NCBI GenBank assembly: GCA_936450465.1
Contig: OW388296.1
Location: forward strand, 18,456,526-18,520,525
Length of the DNA stretch: 64,000 nucleotides
Origin: Gibbula magus
Lineage: Eukaryota; Mollusca; Gastropoda; Trochida; Trochidae
Reading direction: 5' to 3'
Shown here: in pieces, positions 1 to 12,100 of the stretch
How the letters are laid out: each line of letters opens with the position of its first letter
Position numbering within the stretch: the stretch's first letter is position 1
The notes under the pieces: generated by a model
The model's database searches: none
What the model saw: the letters and a program-made list of their open reading frames with translations, nothing else
Told to the model about the DNA's origin: nothing
Translations under genes and position numbers: made by a program

Positions 1-147
1 TAATGTTAATAAGGATACATGAAACTGGTTGAGACCGATGAGATCGTGGTGGTCGATGTGACGTTCTTAGCATGTGGAGGTAAAGTGAAGCTCTGACATA
101 CAATGCCTAAACCGTGAACATATTAACGTCAGAGGGAGGTCGATCCG

Positions 148-805
148 TTATACACATAGGCCCTGGGGTCATTGCTTTTCACACCAATTAAACAAATATA
201 ATTAAAAAGTTTTAGATGACCTTTGTAACAGATAGGCTTTGTAGTCACATAGTCTTGTAGCCTTAGTGTTCATTTTCAGTAAGAGTACTAGTGTTGATCA
301 TGCACATTAGAAACTTCAATATCTGTCAAGAAATAAGATAATAAAGTCATTGTATTATAATTGTGGAATATAGTGTTTGTTTTATGATAAAGAGATACCT
401 TATGTTATTTTACTCTATAATCTATTATAAGGGGAAACGGTCGTGCATATTGAGTTATAGTTATCTCCTTTGCAAATGAAAATTGACAACGACATGTACG
501 GTTATAAGCTTGGACCAATCAGAGCGCTCGCTTCGGCCACACCCCCGTCACCATTACTAAGTTGAGATTGTCGACTTGTAGAAATGGCAATAAAAAAGTG
601 GTAGGTTCCATGAATGTTGATCGATACTATTAGGTAAATCATCCACGTATATGATGGTATCAAGTTTTAATCGATTTCACGTCGTGTGAGCGTAGGCCTG
701 AAGGCCTGAACATCGGGGGTCATCTCAATTTTGTTTATTTTTAAAAAAAATATTTCATTTTTAATTGGTGTGAAAAGCCATGAACCAAGGGCCTGTTATT
801 ATACC
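148..805. mobile_element. Inverted-repeat element, about 0.66 kb
   Basis: The two ends are inverted copies of each other over about 45 bases. The left end at 158-201 holds GCTTTTCACACCAATTAAA, and its reverse complement lies at 758-790. The repeat continues outward through GGCCC and a TATA-rich stretch on both sides. No transposase frame lies between, so it reads as a non-autonomous DNA element (MITE type). A CCAAT motif next to a GC-rich CACCCCC motif lies inside it at 514-548. I could not settle the target duplication. Confidence 0.55.
510..555 (+). promoter_or_regulatory. Possible promoter-like CCAAT and GC-box cluster
   Basis: GACCAATCAGAGCG is followed closely by CCACACCCCC, a pairing typical of animal proximal promoters. 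It sits inside the inverted-repeat element at 148-805 and no first exon was recognised downstream, so it may be a chance or element-borne match. Confidence 0.2.
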
Positions 806-2615
806 CCCATTCCAGCGAGCATACGACCCGACTGCGATCGATTTTGGTCTCCCGTCGTGCACATTCTCACTCCCAATGACATCGCACTGCAGTCTTGGGA
901 AGATCCAATACATGTAGCTCACAAATATACGAGACAGTGTGAATCGGCCTTTACAATCGACATGCAAATTCACTGCAATTGAAGATGAATGAAATAAGAC
1001 GAGTGTACGTTTTTCATAGTGGAGTAGCACTTAGAAGCACCGCGATCTAACAGTGTTCCATTCCATGTGATTGATGAGATTGTGCAATATAGAACATACT
1101 ATGAGTTGTAGAGATTATGTCAGTGTATGTCTCTCTGAGGAGATTTAAAAAGCGCAATATAAGTGTTCATATTGAAATAATCCCGCTAGTTAACAGGCGA
1201 TTTACCAAATAAAATGGTTAAAGAAAATTGAATTTAATGATTCCATGGACGCTAAAATCGAGTGGTGTCTGTATAAGCCCTTATACTGCAGAATGATAAC
1301 AAGATTTGAAAAACAACGGCTTTAAAAAAGATTTCGTCAAGAAGACAAGTGTCAGTGAGAATTTCTTCCAATAATGTCAATAATGACACTATTATATGTC
1401 TGATGTCTACTGCTTTAAGTTTGGGTTTGGAAAGGAAGCCTACCCTTTTCTTGGATTCATTTGTTTGCCATGATATCAAAAAGCAAACTTTACTAGGTTC
1501 TGAAATATCAGAAGGCACGTATTCACTGATTGTTTGATGCGTATTTGACGACAATACGATAAACAGTCCGAAAAGCCCACATTATGGATTCAAGGACGGA
1601 TCTCATTTGTGAAATCGTCAATATGCGGAACGTGTTCCAAGTTTTGCGGTGATCTTCACATCGAAGTCAAGTTCACCAAATTCGATTGACGTCTGAGTAA
1701 CCCCTGCATTGTTGGCTGCCTCTAAGTTTGAAGACAAGTGTTGTACCAGCTCATGAAACGCCGCTGAGTAACCTCCCATCATAGATGTCAGCATACTGTC
1801 TTAAAATATTTACACAATCCTCCTCTCACCGCCTTTTATATAACTAACGAATTCACACGAGATTCGTACATCATATATTATATAGATATAATACTGACGA
1901 TAGCTCACAATGCTTACATGATCATCCTTCTCGCAGTTAACCTTTCATTATGAACACTTATCATAGCAAATACACAAATATATAAAGTTCACTGTCTATT
2001 TTCCGACCAAAAGAAAAACATAAGCATTGTTTTGCTTATCATAAACATGCACCTACCGATACTAAACATTTGGTCTTCATACATAAGCCGTCGGGGCTGT
2101 GATTTACAGGTAACAGCAGTTGTGGAATGTATTATGAAAGAAATGTCAGAACACCATCAAAGAACATAAATATGCACAAGACAGAAAGCGTCTTTACACC
2201 TTTTCATCCAGTAAAACGTGCTTTCAATCAATATGATACTTTCATAATGTTTTGCACTGCCACAACTACGTTGGCGGTATGTATAGAAATTAGCTCTATC
2301 CGTTAGTACGTAACGTTGCGATTAGCATATTGGATAATGAAGACCCAGGAGGATACCAGCACATGAAAAAAGAACAAGTCTTAGTTAATGACTAAACACA
2401 ATCAGATTTAATTAGATACACTAGAGATATACTATGGTCATATATATATATATATATTAACATAGTTCTATAGATATCAAGAAGTTACCATAAGCAAAAT
2501 TCTTGGACGTATTTACGATGAGCTTGTTGACGGTCGCAAGGCAGAATCGAATAAAGTATCCAAAGTGTCAAATCCAAGTAGATACCAAATGCCCTTTCAT
2601 AAAACTGCAGAGCAG
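806..2615. other. No gene recognised
   Basis: AT-rich sequence with only short open frames, none with splice sites, a signal peptide or a familiar motif. A short TA run lies near 2440-2457. Confidence 0.5.
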
Positions 2616-2617
2616 AC

Positions 2618-2700
2618 AAAGTCGCCGAGCGCCTGGCGGGATTCGATCCCTCTAAGCCGAAAACGCTAACCACGGCGCTATCCCGCCATTCAAGAAACGA
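2618..2700 (-). repeat. tRNA-derived SINE head (same family as 35838-36092)
   Basis: On the minus strand the sequence reads GGCGGGATAGCGCCGTGG (A box) and later GGGATCGAATCCCGCC (B box). It matches the tRNA-like head of the fuller SINE at 35838-36092. The body and tail are missing or too diverged to see, so this is a truncated copy and not a working tRNA gene. Confidence 0.6.
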
Positions 2701-2704
2701 AAGA

Positions 2705-5700
2705 CGTATGCACTTCTTTGATGCATTAAATACCCAAAACAAGGAATAGTTTGTAAAATACTATATAAGGAAGCATGTACACTGTATTACATTGGTTAAA
2801 CATACATGCATGGACGACATTTAAAGAGGTTATAATGTAGACGACCTAATACATTTATGCAAATGTTTGTATTTGAAATAAAAAAAACATATCTTAAACA
2901 GTTTATTGATCTGCAAAATCATCAAAGTGTTATTGTCACTTTCATGGAGTTAATGCAATTTTATGATATTGATTAAGCTTTGGCGAGTAATAATATGTCA
3001 CGATAAAAGAAATTTATTTGTAAAATGCAGGACAAAAAGTACGTTCCCAAATTGAATATTTAACACAATAGTGTTATATTGTTGTATCGGACACAATAAT
3101 AATACTATTTGAAGTAGTCGTAATTATCCCAGCACACTTATTTTAATGTACACAATTTATAATCCGCCTATATTCAAAGTAATGTTGGACATTGTTACTC
3201 CATCTGTAAGTTCACAAAGAACGATGCCAAAACAAGTTTAGATCACTGATTTTAATTTTACGCAATTCTTTTTATTCGTTTAATTAAAAAAAAAATTAAC
3301 TGGAGAAGAGTTCATTCAAACTTTATTTATACATGTTTAGTCAGGTGTCCTGAAATTGAAACTCCGGTCAACATTTTGAAGACAAGCGCAATACACTTGT
3401 AGCTTATTTTCGAGATAAAAACATGAATGTAATGGTATGTGAGAAATGTTGAGGAATCCATTGAAATTCATTCCTGTATCTTATATTAACACCGTAGGAG
3501 CTCCGGGCGGTTCTGTTCTGACTTTTCAAGAGTCTTCACAGTCAGTCCCAAATTGATCTTTGAGCACGTTCACAAATCTGACAAAGCCTGGGGGAAAACA
3601 AAATGAAAATCTCGAGGGTGAAGAAGCCCTTGTTTTCTTGTCACATGTAAGCAATTAGTTTTTCTTCTTGGGACAAAAAGAGGCATGAAGTTACAAACAT
3701 TGACGTAAATAAGATTGAGATGTTTTTATCCTTAGATTAAACTATATTATAAGACTGGAATCAAGTTGAACGGGCCATGCTGGTGTGTGTCTTGTGATAT
3801 ACTCGGAACTTGTATAGCTTGTGCTCTAACCAAAGGTATATATTCACTTTACATTATCTGCATGTGCATATTCACTCAGCCTTCTCATTATATGGATGTT
3901 TTCCAGATTGGTTTTCTTTCAGTTTAGACTTTCATGTTTCACAATTATGATAGTTCTTGTGTTTTCTTGTCAGTTTACAAACGTTTTTTCTGCTAATGTG
4001 GATTTCAAAAGAAGATTACGTTAAAGAAGCCTTGCTAATTTACCCTCTTCTTCAGCTGGCATCAGAACTGTCTTGTTCTCGCGTTAACAGAGAAGGTTCT
4101 GTCCTATTGGTGGAACGCTATTAACGTTAGGAAAATATATTAGAATACTAATGCATATACGTGTTTAGCACAACGGAAAACTCGATCAACGTGAAAATAC
4201 AACCATCATTTAAATACTTATATTGTTATGATCAGAAAAAATACAACATTAAAATAATTATTTCAAGAAATTTGAAAACAAAATTAAACAGAAATATTTT
4301 ATTTTTTAAAGTATATCAATGTTGTTGTTTTTTATCACTTGATTTTTTTTTTATATGGGTACAGCATTTTCATATGTATAAATGAAGTGAACACAGCAAG
4401 TCAAATATTATCTAATTGGATAGGTTGCGGAAATTAGGATGACCACAATGTGACGAAAGAATCACATTTGCATTGTGAATATTCATTTGATTAATGTAGT
4501 TGATAGTTGTATTGCAGTTGTGGTTTCAAACCTGCTAGAGAAGGTATCTATTTACCAATTTTGCTGTACAAATGTATTATTTCGTTAAAGTAAAGGATAA
4601 ATTCAGAACACCGGATATCAATGTTGTTACTCAAGTATTATGCCTGCTGCATTCTGTACCTGTTTTATGTCACATGTTTATATGGCATTTTTTTGTTACA
4701 CCAATACATAATGTGCGTATTATCCTTCTACCTGGGACATTTCAGGAAAATATTGAGGATTAAACTGTTGGCCGTTTAGATTATGGCCGTCCAACCTGCC
4801 AACTATACCAGTGACGTCCAATCACCAACGAATAGTGAGAATTCGACTATTTTATCAAAGATGTCATTTTGTACAACACGTGTATTTTTATGACCGTTTA
4901 GAGTGTCAGCGTTGATTTAGAAGATAAGGGTATATCTGTAGCAATGGCAACGCTTATTGTATGTCAAGTTGTATTTGATGTCATTGTTATCAACATTTGA
5001 ACCTTGTGTGGTACATGTATGTATCCTTATCTCGTTTGATTTTTACAAAATTGTCATCAATCATCTGTGTGTTATACACATAAGTAAGTTAAATGGGTGG
5101 GAAATAAAGCCAACCGACGATGTTAAAAGTTCCTGTAAAGAAATCAGAAGATATACTTTGGATAATGAACGGCATAATAAATACTAAAATCAAAATATTT
5201 TAAAGAACATTTTACAATTGAAATGTTTATTAATTTATGTCACATCATCCAAATTAACTGAAATATATAATTGAATTGACATATAAACCATTTCAAATAT
5301 TTCATATCACGTTAAGAAGATTCTTTAAAACACGGAAGACAATCTCTCCCAGTATTTTGAATTTCTTCGCGACCAAGGCACGATACGATCAACACATATA
5401 CGTGTCGTTTTTACCCTCCTTTGTCCATATTCCTAAGAATATTGTGATATCATATCAATTACTACCCTTGCCTTTATCAAAACGAGACTCTAGCTTGCTA
5501 GACTTATTGTCCGTGTGAAATGCAGGAACGATGTTGAAGAGAATCTGTATGTTGATGGCCTCGAATCTCTCATCTCTCTTACTAAATTAGCCAACCTTGC
5601 CTATCAATCGTATGTTAAGCATACCCAGCAGTTTAACAAATGACTATTCATTTATATAGCAATTAGTACTTCTGGTTATTGGGAGACATTTTTTTAAATC

Positions 5701-6440
5701 AATTAAGACAGTTAAAAAAACATTTTTACTTTAAATTTCATCTTTTACTATATTAAGAGTTTCCATAGGTTAACATTTTCAATCATAAAATATATCTTTT
5801 CAAATTTGTTGTCCGAACTTTGAAGTACTTTAATACACTCTGCAAAAACAGATAACGTAACACAATATATTCTGAACTATGTTTATTTCTTGCAAAATAT
5901 GCGATTTGCAACTAATGGGCCGGACAATATACCACGATTAAATGCTGCTGATGGAAATATCGCTATAGGACGTCTTGATTCTGAACTCCAGACTGCCGTA
6001 ACTATAGCACGACATGTTTAAGTTCACCAAAGCAGATGTCGTTTATGGGATCGTCACACACGCTTCAATGCAACACAGAATCGATCGAGAAATTGAAGGC
6101 CAAATGTTAACACGCCTGCCACGGATCGACACTTACGTACATCTACATGTATATTGCCCACATGCAATGCCAAGTGCCAAGTATGGAAAGATTATCAGAC
6201 CAAACCATCTGAAAACGACCGAGAGAGACAGGACTCCGTGCACGACAACCTCTATTATCGACGTCATACTGTCAGACTGTGCAACACTGTACAGGTTTGT
6301 GATTTGAGAGAATGATTTTGCGTATCTGGATCAGCGATGAATATTTCTCCAACGTAGAGATCTACGCGCGTCAACGTGTCACGTGTGTATCAACATCAAA
6401 ACGTACGTTTGCACTCAACTGTATGGATGCGGAACTGGTT
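2705..6440. other. No gene recognised
   Basis: AT-rich DNA with scattered short open frames and low-complexity runs. I found no exon pair with matching phase, no tRNA and no clear terminal repeats. Confidence 0.45.
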
Positions 6441-6451
6441 GCAGTCCAAGG

Positions 6452-6848
6452 AAAACCATCCTCGGTTACCGAGGGCTTTATATATGCTCTGTTTCTCTCC
6501 ACTTCATCATCCCTGGGACACTCTATCAGGGAAATCTGTACTCAAATCACCCGCCCTTGGTCGGCGTCACGAAATCATTAACCAATGAAAAGGCTCGATA
6601 GAATTCACGTTCGCACACTTTCTTGAAGTATATGTCGGCATTGTTTACTGAATTAACTAAAACAGCTGTTAAATGAAATTTCATTTGCTCGCGCAGATCC
6701 AAGCTGCGTAGCAGTTTGATGGGCTCACGCCGGCCAAGGGCGGGTAATTTGAGTACATATTTCTCTGATGGAATGTCCAAAGGGTGATATAATGGAGACT
6801 AATGGAGCATATATAAAATCCTGGGTAACCGAGGATGAAAGAAAACTG
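6452..6848. mobile_element. Foldback/MITE with arms of about 115 bp
   Basis: The left arm (about 6456-6572) and right arm (about 6726-6842) are inverted copies. Both carry CATCCTCGGTTAC near the tip, TTTATATATGCTC further in, and ACCCGCCCTTGG near the inner edge. The arms are clearly diverged, so the insertion is not very recent. The roughly 150-bp centre has no coding signal. Open frames across the arms are products of the repeat. Confidence 0.7.
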
Positions 6849-7983
6849 ACGGCAAAAGAAATCCTATAGGCTATGCTTGAGTCGGGACCCGGTGCACCAT
6901 ACGTCTTACACGGTGAAACACTTGACGGCTGAGGCGTACTCCAAATGCTCCGGTTTGACTGGCGAAAATGACGGACAAACGCTTCGCGACATTAAAAAAT
7001 ATTGTTATGAGTTTCAATATTACAGCTAGAAAACTAACTGATTTATTAAAAAATGAAACTGGTTCTTTAAAACAATGCATTATAAACGCTAATGAAATTA
7101 TAATCTTTGTTCGAAATAGCTTTTAATAAATCATTCATCAACTTCAGGCGAATTATTCCCAGCCACAAAAATAGCTGTTTAGGCATAACAAGGCATTAAA
7201 CTGCACGTGTCACAAAGAACACCAATATCTTTTCATGGCCCTCCAATGGAAGAGTGGGGGACTATGTATTCAGCGGCATCAACGCGACATCTCATGAAGC
7301 ATCGCTTCCAAAGTCTTCACATTTGGTGTCAGCATACAATGGGGGATGACGAAGACATCAGTCGATCTTGGTAATACCCCCATCACACCAAACCCGTTCT
7401 CACTACGTTCTTGTTTTTTTTGGAAAACGGGCTTGAACTGTGCTCGAACTGTGCACAAACGGAGTGGACGTAATGGCAACTGTTTACAAACTTTATGGAC
7501 GGGCTCGAACTGGGTAAGAACGGAATGGTGCTCCAGAACGTTGAACATGTCCAACGTTCTCCCCGTTCTAAATTTGGACGGAGTAGGAACGTAGTAAAAA
7601 CGGGATTGCCGTACTAAGAACGGAATTGCCGTATTGCGAACCTACTAAGGACGAGTAAGAACGTTGTGCAGTCGGGACGCGATTGCAATACGTTTGTGCA
7701 CAGTTTCCACCCAGTCCATGACGTCCTCAGTCAGATCGAACTCGACCGCAGTACGACCATAGTCAGTTGCTCTAACGTCCAAATATGTGTAAATAAATTA
7801 AATTGTTTCGATTGAGTTCTAAGTACGTTCCTACACAGTTATAAAAGTTCGCATTAGGTTGTCATTGCGTTCTACTCGTTGTTAGTACGTTTGCGAAATC
7901 TCTACACAGTTCTTACGACGTTGGCAGTACGATGCGAATGAACTGGTATAAATACAGGCGTGTTAATACGTTTATCACTTTGG

Positions 7984-8259
7984 TTATATTAATGACCAGA
8001 GAACCATGAATAGAGTTACTGCTCTCAGTATGTTGAATGTAGGGTTTCTACAGTTTTTGATGGAAGCAGAACAACAGTGGAATTTGGTCTTTGCGCAAGA
8101 ACAAAGAAAAAGAACAAGAACTTGCAAAGGTGCAGGGGATACTGCTCTCTCGGGAACAGAAGACTCGGTCGCTATGACTTCTACAGGGGTTGAAGATATT
8201 GTATTTGGTTTTCTTTGAACCATCTTCTTCTGAATACACTTCTTCTTCCTGGGAGGCAT
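7984..8259 (-). CDS. Small basic-start protein inside the 7370-8725 transposon
   Basis: A 91-codon frame starts with MPPRKKKCIQKK about 60 bases downstream of a good TATA box (TTTATAAATA) on the minus strand. The lysine/arginine-rich start followed by a Ser/Thr/Pro-rich stretch resembles a nuclear or DNA-binding protein start. The second half (from about residue 47) becomes cysteine- and leucine-rich and may be intron read-through, because a splice-like point occurs there. It overlaps a convergent plus-strand frame. No family was recognised. It could be the first exon of a decayed transposase. Confidence 0.3.
   Translation of the reverse strand: MPPRKKKCIQKKMVQRKPNTISSTPVEVIATESSVPERAVSPAPLQVLVLFLCSCAKTKFHCCSASIKNCRNPTFNILRAVTLFMVLWSLI
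8006..8218 (+). CDS. Second small frame of the 7370-8725 transposon
   Basis: A 70-codon plus-strand frame lies about 55 bases after a TATA box (GGTATAAATACAGG). Residues about 15-40 are helix-prone and end in a basic run (EQRKRTRT), loosely like the N-terminal part of Harbinger-type transposases. It runs antisense to the MPPRKKK frame. Only one of the two may be real. Function unknown. Confidence 0.25.
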   Translation: MNRVTALSMLNVGFLQFLMEAEQQWNLVFAQEQRKRTRTCKGAGDTALSGTEDSVAMTSTGVEDIVFGFL

Positions 8260-9105
8260 GATGTTTTCACCTTGAAGTTCAGAACGGCAATGAGAACGGA
8301 CAAGAACTTTCTGGGTATTTATAAAAAACGAGGCAGGACGTGACGAGCACGCACTGAGAACGGAATGAGGACGGAGTGAAAACGGAGAGAACTGTCTTAA
8401 AACGAGTTAGAACGGTATTGTGCGTATTAAGAACGAGATAGGTCTAGTCAAGAACGACTTAGGACGGAATTGGACTGGCTGAGAACGTTGTGAAATCGAG
8501 GTGAACGGTCAATATTATACAATCTAAACGTGGTACCAACTGTCTGAGAACGGCGTAAAGACTAGATGGACGTTCTGAGAACTGTTTGTGAAGGTACTGG
8601 GGTCGTTGTTTGATATACAGGAAACAAAAGTTGCTCGTTTCTATCCCGTTCGAGGCCGTTCTACAATATTTTTTGGACGGAGTAGAACGTAGTGAGAACT
8701 ACCTTGGTGTGACTCAGGCATTACCTTGACCTTGTTTTCAAGGTCACCACGACACTTTGACGACTTCTCGAACTCCTGTTAACGCTATATCTCATAAATC
8801 CTAGCACCCAAATGTCTGCATTTGCTGATCATCATGACACCTTTAACAAGTAATGCAATGTATGAAGTAGCTTAAATGACCAAATGATGTGTCTTACTAA
8901 ACTCAATATTAGCGACGGGGGACATTGTCATATTAGTGGCAAACACTTGTTTCTTGTTATTGTTGACGAGCGTTTGTAATCGCTGAAATTTCAGCAATAT
9001 TTGATTTTTGCATGTGATTTAATAAGACAAATGATTTTCACTTACATTTTATAAGTCAACATAGTCCGGATCGTATTTAAACGTTTCTCTTTTCATTTTT
9101 TGCAG

Positions 9106-12100
9106 ATCACAAGAGGTGTAAAGATGTTGTGGAGTTTATTAGCAATGATATTAATTGGAGATCTTGTGACTGTGATTCATTGTCATAAGGATACAGGTAA
9201 TACATATATAACTTTACCTATCTTTTTGTGAAACCGTTTACTCGACAATTACTTTCATTATGCACAATTGACAGTGCCCGGATTGAAAGACCGATACATT
9301 TCCTTATTATGACATTTCATTGGTTCACAAAATATATGCATTTAGGAGATAAACATACTGTGGCATTGTCTGAACTATTATAGCTCTAAATTGAATTTAA
9401 AGTCGAACGCGTAGCGTCAGGCTTTAAATGGATAATTAAGAGCTATAATAATTCAATTACATGTATATGCCGCTGATTTTCAAACACAGTATGTTTATCT
9501 TCATTCTACTATATCAAATATTTAGTATTGAATCGGGTGTTATTTGTCATTCGACACCGTGGAGAAATTCCACGGTCCGACATTTACAAAGATGTGACGT
9601 AATTAGTAATCTCGAATGACGTAGCTTGTTATAAGGCTTCGGAAAACAGCGAAAGTTTCCGAATTCATTAAAGGGAGGTCACTCTACTCTATAGACGATA
9701 GCGTTTTGCAACCGGCGTCAGCGTTCGGGATAATTTCTGCAGTATTTTCAAAATTTGTATAGTTGTTATTGCGTCAATTTTGTAAATAAAGTTTTAGGTA
9801 AGTTAAATCTACATTCCGACAGTTTCCGGGTGACATACTGTCATGTTTTAACTCTTTTGTTATCCGAATTGAGTTTATTTAGGAACGTTTCTGAAATGCC
9901 AAGTTGCCGTATGACAGATTTTTCGAACTGCATTGTTAGCTTTCGCCGTTTCGGGTCTCATTTTGATCGCTTTCAAATTTATTATCAAAATTATTTATGT
10001 TTGTCATTTTGTTCACGGCAACAGCACATATGAACACGGCATCCCGACATAATACGGCCGCGTCCTAAACCATTTTGCCTGCCTTCCGTTGCTACATATC
10101 ATAGGCTATGCGTGCCTTCATTGCGGAGATTATAAATTAACTTTTAAAGTAATCAATGTCACCAATGTTAAATTTCCATTTTAACGTTGAATGCTCATTC
10201 TCTTTCCACAAAGGTTACTCCACTCTGTTCTTTCATCGTAACCTCTGTTGCACTTTCATGGCTAGGAATAGAATAATAGAGATTGGTTGCATCAAAAGTA
10301 GGTTGTGAAATCAGCGACGTTATTTTAAACGGGTTTTCCCGTAACTGTCTAAATGACCAGTGCTGCTGCATCTGTGCGATACGCACATATCTGTTACAAG
10401 ATATAATTCAGTCACAGATGTAAAACGATGTTTGATTGGATAGAAATAGGGGGTTTCTGAATTATATAAATCCACAATTGATCAAGATGACACAAACCTC
10501 GCTACCTGTCACTGCGTAACTGATACAGATAAAATTGCGATAAACAGTCTGATGGACAAACTAAAGACAACGCGTATTACTTAAAGGGAAAGTTCTATCA
10601 CTATTCTATCGGTAGCATCCGCCATCTTGGTTTCTTGGCATTTCGTGAAATGAAAACACGCTATATTTAACTCGATTATTTTTTTTGTAATAATAAAACA
10701 TATACACTGATAGAATATTCACATAGTAACACATAACGTGTCATAAAACAACAAACAAAATGATATTCGGCCGTATTATAATTTTCCCCACTCGCAGCGC
10801 CGATGAATGGCTTCAATTCTCACTGTTTTTAGTTTTCAACGGATGTGCTCTTGTCATTATCAAATTGTGAAATGTAAAGTCATCAAAGTATTAACTTCAT
10901 TAATATCATTCAATTTGACCGTGTTTAAACATGTATTAACCGTATAAATGTCTTAGCGGGAATATCCTCTCGAATTTCGTTTCCACAAAAAATACCCCGA
11001 TAGAACCCTCCTTTTAAATAACTTATACAACTTATATATTACACATATAACTAGAAATGAACTATGTGATTATTTGATGAAAATATATTTTATATTTGCA
11101 CATAAGCAGTAGAAAGTCATGTTTTCACTGCAGTGAAAATATAAGTCATATATTCACTGCACTACTTTTCATGAGTGTCTCCCTTTGAAATAAAATGATC
11201 TCCCTTTGAAAAGTGATTACCTCCCTTGCTTTCCACGTCTTACGGTTAACGACAATGTTTTGCTGTTTCAGTCAATGACTGTTGACCTTTTGTGGTGTTA
11301 ATATCACATTCAATATTACATAGCATTATGATCTTAATTTATTGTTGATATGCTGCATAATAGTTCGTGAAAAACTTGGTGAGGCGAGAGGTACACAAAT
11401 GTATGACTATGACAGACACAGCGAACGTCACTCGTTGAATCACTTCGCGTTTGAAATAACGACAAAATTTGCGTTCTGCAATGTCTTAGAAAGCTTCACT
11501 TGACTAGATGGTACCGTAAAAATAGTATTGGTCTCAAATTTATAAACATTAACAACAGATTCATTTTTGTAAAACATTGTCCTGTTTTGTATCGACTTAT
11601 TTCAGTCAAATTATTTTCTCACTGCACTTATCGTGAACTATAGCGGGGAGTTGTTCGGATTATGACAATCAAGGCTGCTCTAGCCTTTTAATGTTTTAAT
11701 TTTTCTGTTTATGCAGATGAAAGTTATATAATAAATATTATTATAAAATAAATACTATTTCATTGTTTTTGACGAATATCATTTATTTCTCATCGGGTGG
11801 AGTGAGAAAGTGTTCACTCGTTTTGTTTTGTAAGCTAGTTTACTATAGGCCTTTAATTGGTAAGCTCGGTTTGTCTTGGTAAGCTAGTTTACTATAGGCC
11901 TTTTTAAAAGGCAAGCTCGTTTTGTCTTGTAAGCTAGTTTACTATAGGCCTTTAATTTGTTAGCTCGTTTTGTCTTGGTCAGCTAGTTTACTATAGGCCT
12001 TTAATTTAAACCTCGTTTTGTCTTGGGTTAGCTAGTTTACCATAGGCCTTCTTGGGCAATAAAGTATTATTATTATTAATGGGTAAGCTCGTTTTGTCTT

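Larger units (their letters stand above)
7370..8725. mobile_element. DNA transposon with dense GAACG/CGTTC subterminal repeats
   Basis: The ends are inverted: both read GGTAAT-CC, then TCACACCAA, then GTTCTCACTACGTTCT going inward. CTTG lies just outside the left end (overlapping its first G) and just after the right end, which suggests a 4-bp target duplication. The outer roughly 400 bp on each side are crowded with variants of GAACGGA and its complement, which look like transposase binding sites. The centre has TATA boxes on both strands (about 7948 on +, about 8320 on -) and two overlapping convergent frames. The superfamily is not assigned; a 4-bp duplication would allow Academ-like, which is a guess. 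Confidence 0.65.
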
